Source of the DNA: Mycolicibacterium bacteremicum
Lineage (GTDB): Bacteria; Actinomycetota; Actinomycetes; Mycobacteriales; Mycobacteriaceae
Reading direction: 5' to 3'
Length of the DNA stretch: 64,000 nucleotides
Assembly (NCBI RefSeq): GCF_943913955.1
Contig: NZ_CALUAE010000005.1
Span: 47,702 to 111,701, forward strand
The translations under genes and the position numbers were made by a program. This document shows, piece by piece, positions 54,334-64,000 of the stretch. Every line of letters begins with the position of its first letter. Position 1 is the first letter of the stretch. A model generated the notes under the pieces. The model had not been told where the DNA came from. It saw only the letters and a program-made list of their open reading frames with translations, and did not search any database.

Positions 54334-56607
54334 TTAATTAGTCCCGACCGCGCTGCGAGTGAGCTCGACCAGTTCCGCCATCGGTACCGGGCGACCGAAC
54401 AGGTATCCCTGCCCGAACTCGCAGCCGGCCCGGCACACCATGTCGACCTGCTCCGCGGTCTCGATGCCCTCGGCGATCACCCCGAAACCCAGCTCGCCGC
54501 ACAGGTTGGTCACCGACCGGTACAGCGTCAGGTCGCGGCCGGGGTCGACATCGGAGGCCAGCGTGCGATCCAGCTTCACGATGTCCACCGGAAGGCAGTG
54601 CAGGTACAGCAGTGAGTTGAACCCCGACCCGAAGTCGTCCAGCGCGACCTTGACACCGAGCTGGCCGAACCGCTTGATCTGCATCGCCGCCCGGTCCAGG
54701 TCGACGATCGGCTCGGTCTCGGTGATCTCCAGGATCAGCCGGCCGCGCGGGATCCGGTGTCGTTCCAGCACCTCGCGCACCTTGTCCTCGAAGCCCGGAT
54801 TGCCCAGCCGGGCGCCGCCGATGTTGACGTGGATGTCCAGGTCGAGCCCGCTGCCGATGGCCTCCGCGCAGGCCATGTCGAGCACCAGGGCGTCGAATTC
54901 GGCGCCCATCCCGGCGGCCTCGGTGTCGGCGACGAACGTCTCGGGCGAGATGTCGATCCCGTTGCCCGCGGTCCACCGGGCCAGCGCCTCCACCGCCACC
55001 GGGGTGCCATCGGGCACCCGCACCACCGGCTGATAGACCAACCGGAACCCGGCCGGGGGCCGGCCGCCCGCTTCGCGCAGCACGGTCGGGAAGTCGACGA
55101 CGGCGCCGGCCGCCGGGTTGTAGACGACGGCGGTGTTCTTGCCCATCCGCTTGCTCGCGTACATCGCGACATCGGCCTGGCGCAGCAGGCTGTCCGAGGT
55201 CTGCGGCAGCCCGTCGGCTTCCGAGCGCACCAGGCCCATGCTGGCCCGCACCCGCAGCGAGGAACCGTGCACCGGAAACGGGTCGCGCAGCGCGATGCGC
55301 AGGCGCTCGGCGGCGCCTTCGAGCTGTTCGCTGTGCTCGCCGTCACCCTCGATGAGGACCGCGAATTCGTCACCGCCGACGCGCGCCAGGGTGTCGTTCT
55401 CGCCGATGGACCGCGACAACCGCTCCCCCACCGCACGCAGCAGTTCGTCGCCGGCGGCGTGGCCGAACCGGTCGTTGACCTCTTTGAAGTCGTCGAGATC
55501 CAGGAAAATCAGCACGAACCGGCCGTCGGCCATCGCCTCGTCGAGGCGCTTGTTGAACAGCGTCCGGTTGGGCAGCCCGGTGAGCGCGTCGTGGTGCACC
55601 TGATGCGCCAGCCCGCGCTGGGCCCAGTACAGCCACTGCGTCAACGACCGCTCGGCCCGGGTGGCGAACACCTGACGACTGGCCACCAGGGCGACCAGCA
55701 GGACGGTCAGGAACACCGTGGGCAGGGACAGCTCGCGCTCGATGTAGAGGTGATAGGCGAACAGCACCGCCACACCCAGGAACCCCACATAGGGCAACAC
55801 CAGCTGCGGCCAGTCCTGTCGCCGGAACGCCGTCGGGTCCGTCGGCGGCGTGGTCGGCAGGAACGCGAACGCGGTGAGCACCGGGCCGATGATCAGCCCG
55901 ATCCCGATCCACAGTTCGGCCTCGGTCCGGTCGACCGAGCGCAGATAGGCCAGCAGCCGGTTCGCCGTGCCCATCAGCAGCAGACCGCCGGCCAGCAGCA
56001 GATAGTTCGTCCGGTTCGGCCGACCGGGGTCGTAGATCATGGCGATCAGCACGATCACTCCGACCACGGAGATCTCGGCGCCGATGAAGATGACATCGAG
56101 CACCCGCATGCCGGGGCTGGCCGCGGCGAACCGGGTGCCCAGATCGCTCATCACCGCCAGGATCAGGAAGGCGATCGCGGCGATCACGCCGTCCAGGGTG
56201 TTGGTGATCAGGGACGGGCGCTGCGGGCTGTCGGCGGGTGCCCGCACACCGCCGCTGGCGCGGACCAGCAGCACCACCGTGGTGAAGACCAGGATCGGCA
56301 GCGACAGATAGACGATGCGGGCGAACAGCGGCGCCCAGTCGGCCATGTGCAGCTGCCACAGGGTCTGACCGAACACCCAGTTCACCAGCGCCGCGACGAA
56401 TGTCAGGCGCCACCAGCGTTGCAGGCCGTGCACGCGGGCCGCCACCACGATGCCGCAGATGATGGCGGCGATTCCGGCGGTGACCTGCAGGATCAGCTCG
56501 CCGGTGTCGGCGGCCGAGTCACCCCAGGGTGCGGCGGCATTGACGGCTGCCACCACCGTGACGCCGACCAGGACGAGTGAACACAGACGCGAGCGTCGCA
56601 CTGTCAC
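54334..56607 (-). CDS. Membrane GGDEF-EAL cyclic-di-GMP protein
   Basis: A 757-aa protein. Residues 1-310 contain about nine or ten membrane helices. The cyclase domain has RVGGDEFAV (GGDEF 411-415). The position of the inhibitory RxxD site reads GEND, so feedback inhibition may be lost. The phosphodiesterase domain has EALARW (540-545), DDFGSGFNSL, ILEITETEP and VIAEGIET, all catalytic blocks. Both activities look intact. GGGAGG precedes the GTG start. It lies between smpB and ssrA on the same strand. Confidence 0.92.
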   Translation of the reverse strand: MTVRRSRLCSLVLVGVTVVAAVNAAAPWGDSAADTGELILQVTAGIAAIICGIVVAARVHGLQRWWRLTFVAALVNWVFGQTLWQLHMADWAPLFARIVYLSLPILVFTTVVLLVRASGGVRAPADSPQRPSLITNTLDGVIAAIAFLILAVMSDLGTRFAAASPGMRVLDVIFIGAEISVVGVIVLIAMIYDPGRPNRTNYLLLAGGLLLMGTANRLLAYLRSVDRTEAELWIGIGLIIGPVLTAFAFLPTTPPTDPTAFRRQDWPQLVLPYVGFLGVAVLFAYHLYIERELSLPTVFLTVLLVALVASRQVFATRAERSLTQWLYWAQRGLAHQVHHDALTGLPNRTLFNKRLDEAMADGRFVLIFLDLDDFKEVNDRFGHAAGDELLRAVGERLSRSIGENDTLARVGGDEFAVLIEGDGEHSEQLEGAAERLRIALRDPFPVHGSSLRVRASMGLVRSEADGLPQTSDSLLRQADVAMYASKRMGKNTAVVYNPAAGAVVDFPTVLREAGGRPPAGFRLVYQPVVRVPDGTPVAVEALARWTAGNGIDISPETFVADTEAAGMGAEFDALVLDMACAEAIGSGLDLDIHVNIGGARLGNPGFEDKVREVLERHRIPRGRLILEITETEPIVDLDRAAMQIKRFGQLGVKVALDDFGSGFNSLLYLHCLPVDIVKLDRTLASDVDPGRDLTLYRSVTNLCGELGFGVIAEGIETAEQVDMVCRAGCEFGQGYLFGRPVPMAELVELTRSAVGTN

Positions 56608-56782
56608 CGATCCTCCCGTGCGTCTTACCGCGTGGGCGCACTATATCGCTGTACCCCGTGCGATCCCTGGAAATGCCGCGGCGGCAGATTTCATGCCGCG
56701 CCGCGAGCGTGCGGGAAGTTCGGCATGGACGCGGCGTGTTGGGGTGCAAACACGCACGCTCGCCGGGTACCGGGGCCAGGTG

Positions 56783-57295
56783 TCAGGCCATGCCCTTGGC
56801 ACGGCGGCCCAGCTCGCGGACGACCTCGCGCTGCGCGTCCCGCTTGGCCAGGTCCTGGCGCTTGTCGCGGGCCTCTTTACCGCGGGCCAGCGCCAGCTCG
56901 ACCTTGACCTTGCCGTCGACGAAGTACATCGACAGCGGCACCAGCGTCAGGTTGCCGTCGCGGATCTTGCCGACCAGGGTGTCGATCTGGCGGCGGTGCA
57001 TCAGCAGCTTGCGATTGCGCCGCGGCGCGTGGTTGGTCCAGCTGCCGTGGTGATATTCGGCGATGTGCAGATTGTGCAGCCACACCTCGCCGTCGTCGAT
57101 GGTGGCGAACGCGTCCACCAGCGAGGCCTGACCGTCGCGCAGGCTCTTCACCTCGGTGCCCACCAGCACGACCCCGGCCTCGAAGGTTTCCAAGATCGAA
57201 TAGTTGTGGCGCGCCTTGCGATTGGTCGCGACGACGAAATTGTTCGCCTTCTCGCCGGCTTTGTCGGGTTTCTTGCTCTTGGTTGCCATCATCAT
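56783..57295 (-). CDS. smpB: SsrA-binding protein SmpB
   Basis: A ~168-aa RNA-binding protein with the SmpB core: NRKARHNYSILETFEAGVVLVGTEVKSLR, GSWTNHAPRRNRKLLMHRRQI and the basic C-terminal tail ARGKEARDKRQDLAKRDAQRE. It carries tmRNA into stalled ribosomes. Three consecutive ATGs (57295, 57292, 57289) are possible; the first overlaps the ftsX stop. Operon ftsE-ftsX-smpB. Confidence 0.96.
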   Translation of the reverse strand: MMMATKSKKPDKAGEKANNFVVATNRKARHNYSILETFEAGVVLVGTEVKSLRDGQASLVDAFATIDDGEVWLHNLHIAEYHHGSWTNHAPRRNRKLLMHRRQIDTLVGKIRDGNLTLVPLSMYFVDGKVKVELALARGKEARDKRQDLAKRDAQREVVRELGRRAKGMA

Positions 57296-58185
57296 CTTCG
57301 TACGTAGAGGCGCAGCGTCACGTACGCAGTCAGCCCGGCCATCGCCACACCCACGAACAGCAGGATCGGCGATATATAAAGTATGTCGGCGAAGTCCAGC
57401 GGCGCAATCAAATTAGCCTGGGTGAACTGCGAGAGCGCCTTCTCCAGGAACAGCGAGCGCACCGTCAGCAGGCCCAGCAGCGCCAGCACCACACCGACGA
57501 ACGCGGCCAGCATGGCCTCCACCAGGAACGGCAGCTGGGTGTACCAGCGGGTCGCGCCGACCAGGCGCATGATCCCGATCTCGGTGCGGCGGGTGTACGC
57601 GGCGACCTGAACCATGTTGGCGATCAACAGGATCGCACCGATCGCCTGCACCAGCGCCACCGCGAACGCCGCGCTGGACATGCCGTCGAGCAGCGCGAAC
57701 AACCGGTCGATCAGATCCTTCTGGTTGAGCACGTTGAGCACACCGGGCTGGCCCTGCATGGCGGCGTCGAAATCGACATGCTGCTCCGGGTTTTCCAGCT
57801 TCACGATGAACGAGGCCGGGAACGCGTCCTTGCTGGCGACGTCCTTGAAGGCCGGGATCTTCTTGATCGCGTCCTCATAGGCGTCGGCCTGGTTGAGGTA
57901 GCGCACCGAGCGCACGTCATCGCGCGCATCGATCTGCGCGCGCAGCGCCTTGCACGGATCCTGGTCGCAGCTCGGGTCGTTGGCCGAGACGTCGTTGGTG
58001 AGGAAGACCTGGCTCTCGACCCGGTCCAGGTAGATGTCACGGGATTGGTCGGCCACCCGCATGACCAGCAGACCACCGCCGAACAAGCCGATGGAGATGG
58101 CCGTCGTCAAGATCATGGCCACCGTCATGGTGACGTTGCGGCGAAGTCCGGTCCAGACCTCGTTGACCAAAAAGCCGAAGCGCAC
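57292..58185 (-). CDS. ftsX: Cell-division ABC transporter permease FtsX
   Basis: A 297-aa membrane protein. One N-terminal helix (MTVAMILTTAISIGLFGGGLLV), a large extracellular loop with CDQDPC, then three helices near the C-terminus. FtsX with FtsE activates the peptidoglycan hydrolase RipC in mycobacteria. The GTG start overlaps the ftsE stop by one base. Confidence 0.95.
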   Translation of the reverse strand: MRFGFLVNEVWTGLRRNVTMTVAMILTTAISIGLFGGGLLVMRVADQSRDIYLDRVESQVFLTNDVSANDPSCDQDPCKALRAQIDARDDVRSVRYLNQADAYEDAIKKIPAFKDVASKDAFPASFIVKLENPEQHVDFDAAMQGQPGVLNVLNQKDLIDRLFALLDGMSSAAFAVALVQAIGAILLIANMVQVAAYTRRTEIGIMRLVGATRWYTQLPFLVEAMLAAFVGVVLALLGLLTVRSLFLEKALSQFTQANLIAPLDFADILYISPILLFVGVAMAGLTAYVTLRLYVRR

Positions 58186-58874
58186 TAGCGATCCATTCCG
58201 TAGACACCGCGCTGTTCGTCGCGGATGAGCCGGCCCAGTTCCAGTTCGATGACGCGCTGCCGCATCGAGTCCACGATGTGGTGGTCGTGCGTGGCCATCA
58301 GAACGGTGGTGCCGGTGCGATTGATCCGCTCAAGCAGATCCATGATGTCCTTGCTGGTTTCCGGGTCCAGGTTGCCGGTCGGCTCGTCGGCGATCAGCAG
58401 CAGGGGGCGGTTGACGAACGCCCGGGCGATCGCGACGCGCTGCTGCTCACCACCGGAGAGCTCGTGGGGCAGCCGGGCGGCCTTGCCGGACAGGCCGACC
58501 ATCTCCAACACATCGGGCACCACCCGGTTGATGACGTCCCCGCGCTTGCCGATCACCTCCAGGGCGAAGGCCACGTTCTCGAAGACCGTCTTCTGCTGCA
58601 GCAGCCGGAAGTCCTGGAAGACGCAGCCGATCACCTGCCGCAGCTGCGGAATGTGCCGGTCGGCGAGCTTGTTGACGTGGAACTTGGAGACGCGGATATC
58701 GCCCTTGGACGGGTGTTCGGCGCCCAGCAGCAGCCGCATGAACGTCGACTTGCCCGAGCCCGACGGGCCGATCAGGAAGACGAACTCACCCTTGTCGATC
58801 TTGAGCGAGACGTCATCCAACGCCGGCCGGGCAGAGGATTTGTACTGCTTGCTCACTTTGTCGAGGGTGATCAT
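58185..58874 (-). CDS. ftsE: Cell-division ATP-binding protein FtsE
   Basis: A 229-aa ABC ATPase. Walker A GPSGSGKST, signature LSGGEQQRVAIARA, Walker B LLIADEP and H-loop ATHDHHI. The ATG at 58874 begins MITLDKVSKQYK, as in other mycobacterial FtsE. First gene of ftsE-ftsX-smpB. Confidence 0.96.
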   Translation of the reverse strand: MITLDKVSKQYKSSARPALDDVSLKIDKGEFVFLIGPSGSGKSTFMRLLLGAEHPSKGDIRVSKFHVNKLADRHIPQLRQVIGCVFQDFRLLQQKTVFENVAFALEVIGKRGDVINRVVPDVLEMVGLSGKAARLPHELSGGEQQRVAIARAFVNRPLLLIADEPTGNLDPETSKDIMDLLERINRTGTTVLMATHDHHIVDSMRQRVIELELGRLIRDEQRGVYGMDR

Positions 58875-58909
58875 CACGGCACGCCAGTGTAGCCGGAGGT
58901 CGACGGGTG

Positions 58910-59419
58910 TCAGTTCGGGCTGGGGGCGGGCGTCGGCGGTGTAGCCCCCGCGGCCGGTGCCGGACCAGGCAGAACCGGCAGCGTGATCGGCGGAAGCAGA
59001 CCCCCCGGACCGTCCGGGTCGATCACCGTCGTGGTGGGCGGTGCACCCGGGGATGTCGTCGTCGTGTCCTCGGGTCCGGGCGGGCCCGTCGTCGTGGTCG
59101 TCGTCGTGGTGGGCGCGGTGGTCGTCGGCTCCGGCGGCTCCGTCGTCGTCGGGGTGGTGGTCCGCGGATACGTCGTGCGCGGCGCCTCCTGCACCTGGGT
59201 GCGCGGCACCCAGGTGTACTCCGGGTCGGGCACGAAACCGGGCGGCACGGTCTGGGTGACCGGGGCGGGCTCCGGGGGCGGGCGGTAGGTCTCGTACAGC
59301 CAGGCGGTGAAGAAGAAGGCGATGATCAGTGCGATCGTCGACGTGCGCATCCGCCCGCCGAACACGTAGGCCGGCCAGCGCCGGGTCTCGTCGCCACTGG
59401 AGCGGGAGATCAATTTCAC
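58910..59419 (-). CDS. Thr/Pro-rich single-pass membrane protein
   Basis: A 169-aa protein. One membrane helix (TSTIALIIAFFFTAWLY, about 26-42) is followed by a Pro/Thr-rich extracellular tail with runs of threonine (TTTAPTTTTTTTTGPP). It overlaps the upstream mscS stop by four bases. Mycobacterial genomes carry a similar low-complexity gene here. The tail may be glycosylated. Function unknown. Confidence 0.75.
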   Translation of the reverse strand: MKLISRSSGDETRRWPAYVFGGRMRTSTIALIIAFFFTAWLYETYRPPPEPAPVTQTVPPGFVPDPEYTWVPRTQVQEAPRTTYPRTTTPTTTEPPEPTTTAPTTTTTTTTGPPGPEDTTTTSPGAPPTTTVIDPDGPGGLLPPITLPVLPGPAPAAGATPPTPAPSPN

Positions 59420-60331
59420 TGGCCCCGCACCTCCGAGTTGGCGGCCAGCGAGGTCGACTCCGGTTTGGAGACGATGCCGGCCCTCGCCAGCGCGGCGATC
59501 ACCAGCAGGCGCAGCTGCCGGCCGACCTCGAACTGCTTACCGGGCAGCGTGCGGGCCACCATCCGCAGGTTCACGGTGTCGAGCTCCAGGCTCTCCACAC
59601 CCATCAACTGCGGCTGGTCGAGCAGCAGCTCACTCATCGCCGGGTTCTTCAGCGCGTTCTCGCACACCGCGTGCAGCAGTTCGTTGACGGCGTTGAGGTC
59701 CGCCGACGTCGGCACCGGGATGTCGACAACCGCGCGCGCCCAGTCCTTGGACAGGTTGAGCGATTTCATGATCTGGCCGTTGGGCACGGTGAAGACCTCA
59801 CCGTCGCTGGTGCGCAGTTTGGTGATGCGCAGGGTGACGTCCTCGACGGTGCCGGTGGCGTCGTTGGACGCGCCGAGCGTCAGTGTCACCAGGTCACCGA
59901 AGCCGTACTGCTTCTCGGTGATGATGAAGAAACCCGACAGCAGGTCCTGCACGATGCGCTGGGCGCCGAAACCGAGCGCGGCACCGAGCACCGCGGCCGG
60001 CGCGACCAGCGAGCCCAGCGGGATGGCCAGGATGTCGGTGATCTGCAGCAGCACGATCACGCAGATCAGCGCGATCGTCACCCAGGAGATCACCGACGCG
60101 ACGGCCTGGCGGTGCTTGGCCGTCTCGGTGCGGACCAGGGCGTCGCTCTCGCGGAAGTCGGCGTCGATGCGCCGGGTGATCCGCTGGGCACCCCAGTTCA
60201 CGAACCGGGCCAGCAGCATGGCCAGGATCACCAGCATGACGATGCGCAGGCCGCGAGTGATGATCCACTCGCCGATGTCACCGCGCCAGAAGTCGTGCCA
60301 GCGGTCGGCTAGTGAGAAGGCGAGAATGCTG

Positions 60332-60345
<14 letters not shown>
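59416..60345 (-). CDS. MscS-family mechanosensitive channel
   Basis: A 309-aa channel with membrane helices at about 25-50 and 85-150; the pore helix carries GAALGFGAQRIVQDLLSGFFII. The beta domain follows (YGFGDLVTL, TVPNGQIMKSLNLSKDW). The ATG at 60345 follows AGGAAAG and overlaps the prfB end by 14 bases. It releases solutes on osmotic downshock. Confidence 0.9.
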
Positions 60346-61441
<1,096 letters not shown>

Positions 61442-61583
61442 GATTGTTGAGGTTACCGGTCGGCTTCGCCGGACTCGGCCCTCGATCGGCCCTGCGCGAC
61501 TAGGCTCGGGTCGGGTAACCGCCCCCGGCGACGACGCGACAGCCCCTTGCGCGCCGCCGGTCAGCCTCACGAAAAGGCCATGC

Positions 61584-62933
61584 ATGCGCCCGTACCACGT
61601 GGCGATTGTCGGCTCCGGCCCGTCCGGGTTCTTTGCCGCCGCATCGCTGTTGAAGTCTGAGCACGACGACCGCGACTTCCGCATCGACATGATCGAGATG
61701 CTGCCCACCCCGTGGGGGCTGGTCCGGTCCGGTGTCGCGCCCGATCACCCGAAGATCAAGTCGATCAGCGCCCAGTTCGCCAAGACCGCCGAGGATCCGC
61801 GGTTCCGGTTCTTCGGCAATGTCGGCGTCGGTGAGCATGTGCACGCCGCCGAGTTGGCCGAGCGCTACGACGCGGTGATCTATGCGATCGGCGCGCAGTC
61901 CGACCGGGTGCTCGGCATTCCCGGTGAGGATCTGGTCGGCAGCGTGTCGGCGGTCGACTTCGTCGGGTGGTACAACGGGCACCCGCATTTCGAGGAGACC
62001 GCGCCGGACCTCAACGTGCAGCGCGCGGTGGTGATCGGCAACGGCAACGTGGCGCTGGACGTGGCGCGGATCCTGATCAGTGAGCCGCAGATCCTGGCCC
62101 AGACCGATATCGCCGACCATGCGCTGGATCAGCTGGGGACCCGCGCGGTGCAGGAGGTCATCGTGGTGGGCCGGCGTGGTCCGCTGCAGGCGCCGTTCAC
62201 GACGATGGAGCTGCGCGAGCTCGGGCACATGGAGCAGATGGCCGAGGTGGACATCGTCGTCGAGCGCGCCGACTTCGACGGCATCACCGATGACGATCTG
62301 GCGGCCGCCGACAAGACGGTGCGCACCAACATCAAGGTGTTGCGGGAGTACGCCGAGCTGCAACCCGAGGGGGCCCAGCGCCGGGTGGTCTTCCGCTTCG
62401 CCACCTCGCCGGTGGAGATCCGCGGGACCGACAAGGTCGAGTCGATCGTGTTGGGCCGCAACGAACTGGTCGACGAGGGTGGCCGGGTGGTGGCCAAGGA
62501 CACCGGCGAGCGCGAGGAGCTGCCCGTGCAGCTGGTGGTCCGCGCGGTCGGGTATCGCGGCGTCGCCGTGGACGGGCTGCCCTTCGATGAGCGGTCGGGC
62601 ACCATCCCGCACTCCCATGGGCGGATCGAGGGCCGCGAGCACGAGTACGTGGTCGGCTGGATCAAGCGCGGACCGTCCGGGGTGATCGGGTCGAACAAGA
62701 AGGACTCCGCCGACACCGTCGACACCTTGTTGGACGATCTCGGTGAGCCGCGCTTCGGTGCCGACCATGCCCAGGAGTTGCACGACTGGCTGCTGTCACG
62801 GCAGCCACGGCTGGTCACCTCTGCGCACTGGGAGCGCATCGACGCCCACGAGCGTGCGGTCGGCGAGGCGCAGCACCGCCCGCGGGTCAAGGTGGCCAAC
62901 GTCGAGAAGCTGCTGGGCATCGCGCACGGCTGA
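61584..62933 (+). CDS. fprA: NADPH-ferredoxin reductase FprA
   Basis: A 449-aa adrenodoxin-reductase-type flavoprotein. FAD motif VGSGPSGFFAAA, TPWGLVRSGVAPDHPKIK, NADP motif GNGNVALDVARIL and the C-terminal GWIKRGPSGVIGSNKKD. It supplies electrons to ferredoxins for P450s. The ATG at 61584 follows GAAAAGG. Same place relative to prfB as in M. tuberculosis. Confidence 0.95.
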   Translation: MRPYHVAIVGSGPSGFFAAASLLKSEHDDRDFRIDMIEMLPTPWGLVRSGVAPDHPKIKSISAQFAKTAEDPRFRFFGNVGVGEHVHAAELAERYDAVIYAIGAQSDRVLGIPGEDLVGSVSAVDFVGWYNGHPHFEETAPDLNVQRAVVIGNGNVALDVARILISEPQILAQTDIADHALDQLGTRAVQEVIVVGRRGPLQAPFTTMELRELGHMEQMAEVDIVVERADFDGITDDDLAAADKTVRTNIKVLREYAELQPEGAQRRVVFRFATSPVEIRGTDKVESIVLGRNELVDEGGRVVAKDTGEREELPVQLVVRAVGYRGVAVDGLPFDERSGTIPHSHGRIEGREHEYVVGWIKRGPSGVIGSNKKDSADTVDTLLDDLGEPRFGADHAQELHDWLLSRQPRLVTSAHWERIDAHERAVGEAQHRPRVKVANVEKLLGIAHG

Positions 62934-62950
62934 AGCTTGGGGTACCGGAT

Positions 62951-63516
62951 CCGACGGCCGAGGTTCCGGAGATGAGCCGGACGGCTGAGGTTCCAGGCAC
63001 CGGATCGGACGGCAGAGGTTCCGGAGACCGGATCTGGCCCCTACGGCGAGATCCTGCTGAGGGTCGCGGATTCGGCTGATTCCGCGCATCCATCAACCCT
63101 GAGCCCGATCTCGCGGCGAGATCGTGCTGAGGGTCGTCGTATCGCGACATTTCCGGCAACGAGCCGCCCTGGGGCCGATCTCGCCATAGCGTTTCGGCGG
63201 GTATGTCTTCCGGACAGCCGGCCGCTCACTCGCCGGACGGCTGAGGTTCCGGAGATCAGCCGGACGGCTGAGGTTCCAGGTACCGGATCCGACGGCATAG
63301 ATTCCGGAGACCGGATCTGGCCCCTATGGCGAGACCCTGCTCAGGGTCGCGGATCCAGACAATCTCGCGCATCCGTCAACCCTGAGTCCGATCTCGCGGC
63401 GAGATCGTGCTGAGGGTCGTCGTGTCGCGGCATTTCCGGCAATGAGCCGCCCAGGGGCCGATCTCGCCATAGCGTTTCGGCGGGTATGTCTTCCGGACAG
63501 CCGGCCGCTCACTCGC
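62951..63516. repeat. 283-bp intergenic tandem duplication (two copies) with internal short repeats
   Basis: Copy 1 (about 62951-63233) and copy 2 (about 63234-63516) align at a fixed 283-bp offset at every point checked, with scattered mismatches. Inside each copy CGGACGGCTGAGGTTCC-like elements recur. CTGCTGAGGGTCG/CGTGCTGAGGGTCG and an inverted form ACCCTGAG-CCGATCTCG make stem-loops possible. No convincing gene fills it. The right end reaches the last codons of the F420-type gene (63509-63916). Confidence 0.85.
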
Positions 63517-63916
63517 CGGGCGGCGCAGTGATCCTGTCGGCCTCGATGGTGAGGATGAGTCGGGTCTCGTCGGGATTGCCGCTGAAATACGGGTAGGGCA
63601 TGCCGAGGTATTTCTGCGAGATCTCGTGGATGCTCTCGTGACCACCCTCGCTCGTGGTGGCCGCGACGCGACCCCGGATGGCGTAGAAGCGCCGGATGTC
63701 GTCGGGATCGGCGACGTTGATCGCCACCCGCGGATCGCGGGCGAGATTGCGGTCCTTCTGCGAGCCGCCGACGATGTTGAGCACGATGTGCTCGCCGTCG
63801 GTGTGCACCCAGGTCTCGGTCAGCTGCGGCGACCCGTCGGGCATCAGGGTGGCGACGAAACACGGGCTCGGCTTGCGCAGCAGGTCCAGCAGGCCGGCCG
63901 GAAGTGGTTGCGGCAT
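63509..63916 (-). CDS. PPOX-class F420-dependent oxidoreductase
   Basis: A 135-aa split-barrel protein. FVATLMPDGSPQLTETWVHTDGEHIVLNIVGGSQKDRNLARDPRVAI is typical of F420-dependent FDOR-B enzymes, and RVAATTSEGGHESIHEISQKYLG follows. Such enzymes use F420H2 or FMN. The last three codons overlap the duplicated 283-bp sequence. Confidence 0.87.
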   Translation of the reverse strand: MPQPLPAGLLDLLRKPSPCFVATLMPDGSPQLTETWVHTDGEHIVLNIVGGSQKDRNLARDPRVAINVADPDDIRRFYAIRGRVAATTSEGGHESIHEISQKYLGMPYPYFSGNPDETRLILTIEADRITAPPGE

Positions 63917-63924
63917 GGTCGCTC

Positions 63925-64000
63925 TCAGTTGTTGGGCGGGTAGTTCGGGGGCGGCGGGTAATTCGGCGGCGGCTGGTTGGGCGGCGGATAGTTCGGGGGC
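63925..64000 (-). CDS. 3' end of a proline-rich protein gene
   Basis: The visible 24 codons read as PPNYPPP-type repeats and end PPNYPPNN before TGA at 63927-63925. A Pro/Asn/Tyr-rich tail of this sort occurs on mycobacterial membrane or secreted proteins. The body lies beyond the window. Eight bases separate it from the F420-type gene. Confidence 0.65.
   Translation of the reverse strand, partial: PPNYPPPNQPPPNYPPPPNYPPNN

Noticed and set aside
54757..56580. 607-codon open frame antisense to the GGDEF-EAL gene
   Set aside because: It is an antisense shadow; composition is Gln/His/Arg-rich and the opposite strand has clear catalytic motifs.
63041..63298. Small open frames within the 283-bp repeat
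   Set aside because: They have no ribosome binding site, are repetitive, and differ between the two copies.
62951..63516. CRISPR-like or minisatellite array
   Set aside because: There are only two long units with no regular short repeat-spacer pattern and no cas genes.

Overview
The window is high-GC actinobacterial DNA, and its right third is a recognisable mycobacterial core block: ssrA (tmRNA), a GGDEF-EAL protein, smpB, ftsX, ftsE, a Thr/Pro-rich membrane protein, mscS and prfB on the minus strand, with fprA divergent. This order, the tmRNA tag ADSNQRDYALAA, an MmpL transporter, a DesA3-like desaturase and an F420-type oxidoreductase point to Mycobacterium/Mycolicibacterium.

Region 1 (1-28.9 kb) is a defence island. 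A minus-strand array reads, from promoter side to window edge: a DruH-like giant protein, a DruE-like DUF1998 helicase, McrB, McrC, an unrecognised 233-aa protein, PglW and PglX, most of them overlapping or closely spaced. It combines a BREX type 2 (Pgl) kinase and methyltransferase with McrBC and a Druantia III-like pair. pglX runs off the left edge, so pglY/pglZ, if present, lie outside. pglW is split by a frameshift inside its first kinase-like domain. Upstream come a small-motif/zinc-finger protein, a PLD-DUF3427 helicase, an AT-richer locus with a candidate structured RNA and a zinc-finger gene, a NERD-UvrD helicase and a divergent macro-like-SIR2 protein.

Region 2 (28.9-34.4 kb) is a worn edge of the island. 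It holds a mazEF pair whose toxin is frameshifted by a third copy of a 5-bp repeat, an ERCC4-nuclease pseudogene with four lesions, a DUF2786 protein, a SWIM zinc-finger protein and an intact vapBC pair.

Region 3 (34.5-53.8 kb) is ordinary mycobacterial chromosome. It carries a fatty-acid desaturase, a metallophosphoesterase, TetR and MarR regulators, an MpaB/DUF2236 protein, a ferritin-like protein plus iron-sulfur oxidoreductase operon, a SnoaL-like protein and SDRs, an MmpL transporter, a proteasome-like Ntn hydrolase, a LigD-type primase/polymerase, an alpha/beta hydrolase and a phosphotransferase. Two near-identical palindromes precede the SnoaL-like and SDR genes beside the MarR gene.

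Region 4 (53.8-64 kb) is the trans-translation and cell-division block described above. It is followed by a 283-bp intergenic sequence present as two tandem copies and by an F420-type oxidoreductase. No tRNA, rRNA, CRISPR array, integrase or insertion sequence was seen.
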